In this document: in pieces, positions 5,932 to 6,620 of the stretch | How positions within the stretch are numbered: the stretch's first letter is position 1 | How the letters are laid out: the number at the start of each line of letters is the position of its first letter | Origin: an uncultured Fastidiosipila sp. | Lineage (GTDB): Bacteria; Bacillota; Clostridia; Saccharofermentanales; Fastidiosipilaceae | DNA length: 6,620 bases | Reading direction: 5' to 3' | Assembly (NCBI GenBank): GCA_938014865.1 | Contig: CALLQJ010000128.1 | Location: forward strand, 1 to 6,620 | Notes under the pieces: model-generated | Database searches by the model: none | Seen by the model: only the letters and a program-made list of their open reading frames with translations | Told to the model about the DNA's origin: nothing | Made by a program: the position numbers and the translations under genes

Positions 5932-5964
5932 TTCCCGGGAAATGAGAATGTATTTTCTGCAGAA
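5932..5964. promoter_or_regulatory. Paired palindromes TTCCCGGGAA and TTCTGCAGAA
   Basis: Two perfect 10-bp palindromes (5932-5941 and 5955-5964) share the frame TTC-N4-GAA. Their centres are 23 bp apart, roughly two helical turns. Two similar symmetric sites at such spacing suggest cooperative binding by one dimeric regulator. I cannot name the regulator. Confidence 0.35.
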
Positions 5965-6041
5965 TTCACAATTTTAACAGTAAAGCGGCACGTTCCTGCG
6001 CGTTTCCACGAGAATTTATTCATAAAATTAATGAAATCTGC

Positions 6042-6065
6042 CGGGCTTTTGTGAAGCAAAGCCCG
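6042..6065. other. Strong 8-bp stem-loop upstream of the oxidoreductase promoter
   Basis: CGGGCTTT (6042-6049) and AAAGCCCG (6058-6065) pair perfectly around an 8-nt loop. A competing pairing of GCCGG (6040-6044) with CCGGC (6070-6074), followed by CTTTTC, uses part of the same bases. Neither has a convincing gene to terminate on the + strand, and in the leftward direction the T-run is poor. It could be a remnant or bidirectional terminator, or part of an unannotated RNA. Confidence 0.35.
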
Positions 6066-6075
6066 AAAACCGGCC

Positions 6076-6104
6076 TTTTCAGCGATCCGACGAAAGTTTA
6101 TACT
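6076..6104 (+). promoter_or_regulatory. Promoter of the Gfo/Idh/MocA gene
   Basis: TTTTCA (6076-6081) and TATACT (6099-6104) are spaced by 17 bp and match consensus at 4 of 6 and 5 of 6 positions. Transcription would start near 6111, leaving a leader of about 38 nt that contains the palindrome at 6114-6127 and the ribosome binding site. Confidence 0.55.
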
Positions 6105-6113
6105 TTGACTGAA

Positions 6114-6127
6114 TGTATTTTTATACA
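6114..6127. promoter_or_regulatory. Candidate operator TGTAT-N4-ATACA
   Basis: This perfect 5-bp inverted repeat with a 4-bp TTTT centre lies directly after the predicted transcription start of the oxidoreductase, a typical repressor position. The heptamer TTTATAC inside it also occurs at 6097-6103 over the -10 box, so the same half-site may be repeated. The regulator is unknown. Confidence 0.4.
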
Positions 6128-6133
6128 AAAAAG

Positions 6134-6139
6134 AAAGGA
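6134..6139 (+). promoter_or_regulatory. Ribosome binding site of the Gfo/Idh/MocA gene
   Basis: AAAGGA lies 9 nt before ATG6149, within normal spacing, and no other in-frame start codon is nearby. Confidence 0.75.
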
Positions 6140-6148
6140 CAAAACTTT

Positions 6149-6620
6149 ATGAAAGAAAAAAAGACTTCTCCCCTGAGTGCCATCATCGTCGGGGCCGGTC
6201 ACCGTGCGCTGACCTACGCCTCTTACGCCGAACGCTTTCCCGAACGTTTAAAAATTGTCGGCGTCGCGGATCCCAATCCTTTCCGCCGGAAAGAAACGGC
6301 CGCCCGCTTCGGTTTTGATGCGTCGATGTGCTTTGATTCCGCTGAGGCCCTGGCTGCGGAGAACAAACGCCTCGCCGACTGCATCATCAACGGCACCATG
6401 GATGAGGACCACGTCCCCACCTCCCTGCCGCTTTTAGCCCTCGGCTACGACATGCTTTTAGAAAAGCCCTTTGCCGTGAACGAGACGGAAATGTTCCATC
6501 TGCTTGACGTCGCACGCGAACACGAGAGCAAGGTTCTGATCTGCCATGTGCTCCGCTATGCCCCCTTTTACCGCAAAATCAAAGATATTCTTCTGAGCGG
6601 CGAGATCGGCGAAATCATCA
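6149..6620 (+). CDS. Gfo/Idh/MocA-family NAD(P)-dependent oxidoreductase, N-terminal part (3' end outside window)
   Basis: The visible 157 residues form the Rossmann half of a dehydrogenase of the glucose-fructose oxidoreductase/inositol dehydrogenase/MocA family. These enzymes oxidise or reduce sugars, polyols or related compounds with NAD(P). Strand 1 and the glycine loop are AIIVGAGHRALTYAS (11-25), a GxGxxA variant. Strand 2 ends VGVADPNP, with Asp41 placed to bind the cofactor ribose, which favours NAD(H). The signature EKPFA (105-109) supplies the conserved active-site Lys106. ICHVLRYAPFYRKIK (131-145) followed by SGEIGEI (150-156) is the usual link to the C-terminal substrate domain. 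Family members are commonly 330-430 residues, so well over half lies beyond the edge. The substrate cannot be told, since the substrate domain and downstream genes are missing. The start at ATG6149 is supported by AAAGGA. It is divergent from the CHAP gene and has its own promoter and a candidate operator. Confidence 0.9.
   Translation, partial: MKEKKTSPLSAIIVGAGHRALTYASYAERFPERLKIVGVADPNPFRRKETAARFGFDASMCFDSAEALAAENKRLADCIINGTMDEDHVPTSLPLLALGYDMLLEKPFAVNETEMFHLLDVAREHESKVLICHVLRYAPFYRKIKDILLSGEIGEII

Larger units (their letters stand above)
5874..6075. other. AT-rich divergent spacer without a gene
   Basis: No credible gene lies between the two divergent promoters. The only frame (leftward, 6128 to 5916, 70 codons) opens with TTG, lacks a ribosome binding site and resembles no family. 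The spacer is visibly richer in A and T than the flanking genes. It holds several inverted repeats, listed separately (5905-5926, 5932-5964, 6042-6065), plus TTCAT/ATGAA at 6019-6035. It most likely carries control sites for the CHAP gene and the oxidoreductase; a small RNA cannot be excluded. Confidence 0.6.

Noticed and set aside
6105..6127. TTGACT/TATACA as the dehydrogenase promoter
   Set aside because: TTGACT (6105-6110) is a good -35, but TATACA (6122-6127) lies only 11 bp downstream and no -10 exists at 17 bp. TTTTCA/TATACT with 17 bp fits better.
5916..6128. 70-codon leftward frame in the divergent spacer
   Set aside because: It starts with TTG inside the dehydrogenase control region, has no Shine-Dalgarno and no recognisable domain.

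Overview
The window reads as chromosomal DNA from a Gram-positive, Firmicutes-type (Bacillota) bacterium. The signs are AGGAG-type Shine-Dalgarno sites, a class II CCA-adding enzyme without an HD domain, and a secreted LysM/CHAP cell-wall protein. Coding regions look GC-rich, while the spacer upstream of the last gene is clearly more AT-rich. The sequence does not fix the genus; a clostridial or erysipelotrichial lineage is only a guess. No RNA genes, insertion sequences, CRISPR arrays or phage genes are visible.

Layout. A MATE-family efflux pump runs leftwards from 694 off the left edge (N-terminal half only). It is divergent from cca (837-2081, rightwards), with two back-to-back promoters in about 140 bp between them. 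cca converges with a second, complete MATE pump (2086-3522, leftwards), the two stop codons being only 4 bp apart. Behind that pump lies a spacer with a GC-rich intrinsic terminator (3593-3631) that ends transcription of the next leftward gene. That gene (3691-5760) is the most distinctive in the window. It encodes a 689-residue exported protein with an N-terminal Ig-like ectodomain, a membrane hairpin, a very acidic Thr/Glu-rich linker, a LysM wall-binding domain, six 14-residue tandem repeats, a Pro-Glu-Pro-Thr rod and a C-terminal CHAP peptidoglycan hydrolase domain. A 388-bp AT-rich divergent spacer follows, with several palindromes. From 6149 a Gfo/Idh/MocA-family dehydrogenase runs off the right edge.

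The genes do not form one pathway. Each appears to have its own promoter: two drug/cation antiporters, tRNA 3'-end maturation, cell-wall hydrolysis, and a sugar/polyol-type oxidoreductase. I see no convincing undescribed multi-gene system. The best leads are the layered architecture of the CHAP protein, including a second signal-peptide-like segment and a nearly identical recent repeat duplication, and the palindrome-rich divergent spacer at 5874-6148.
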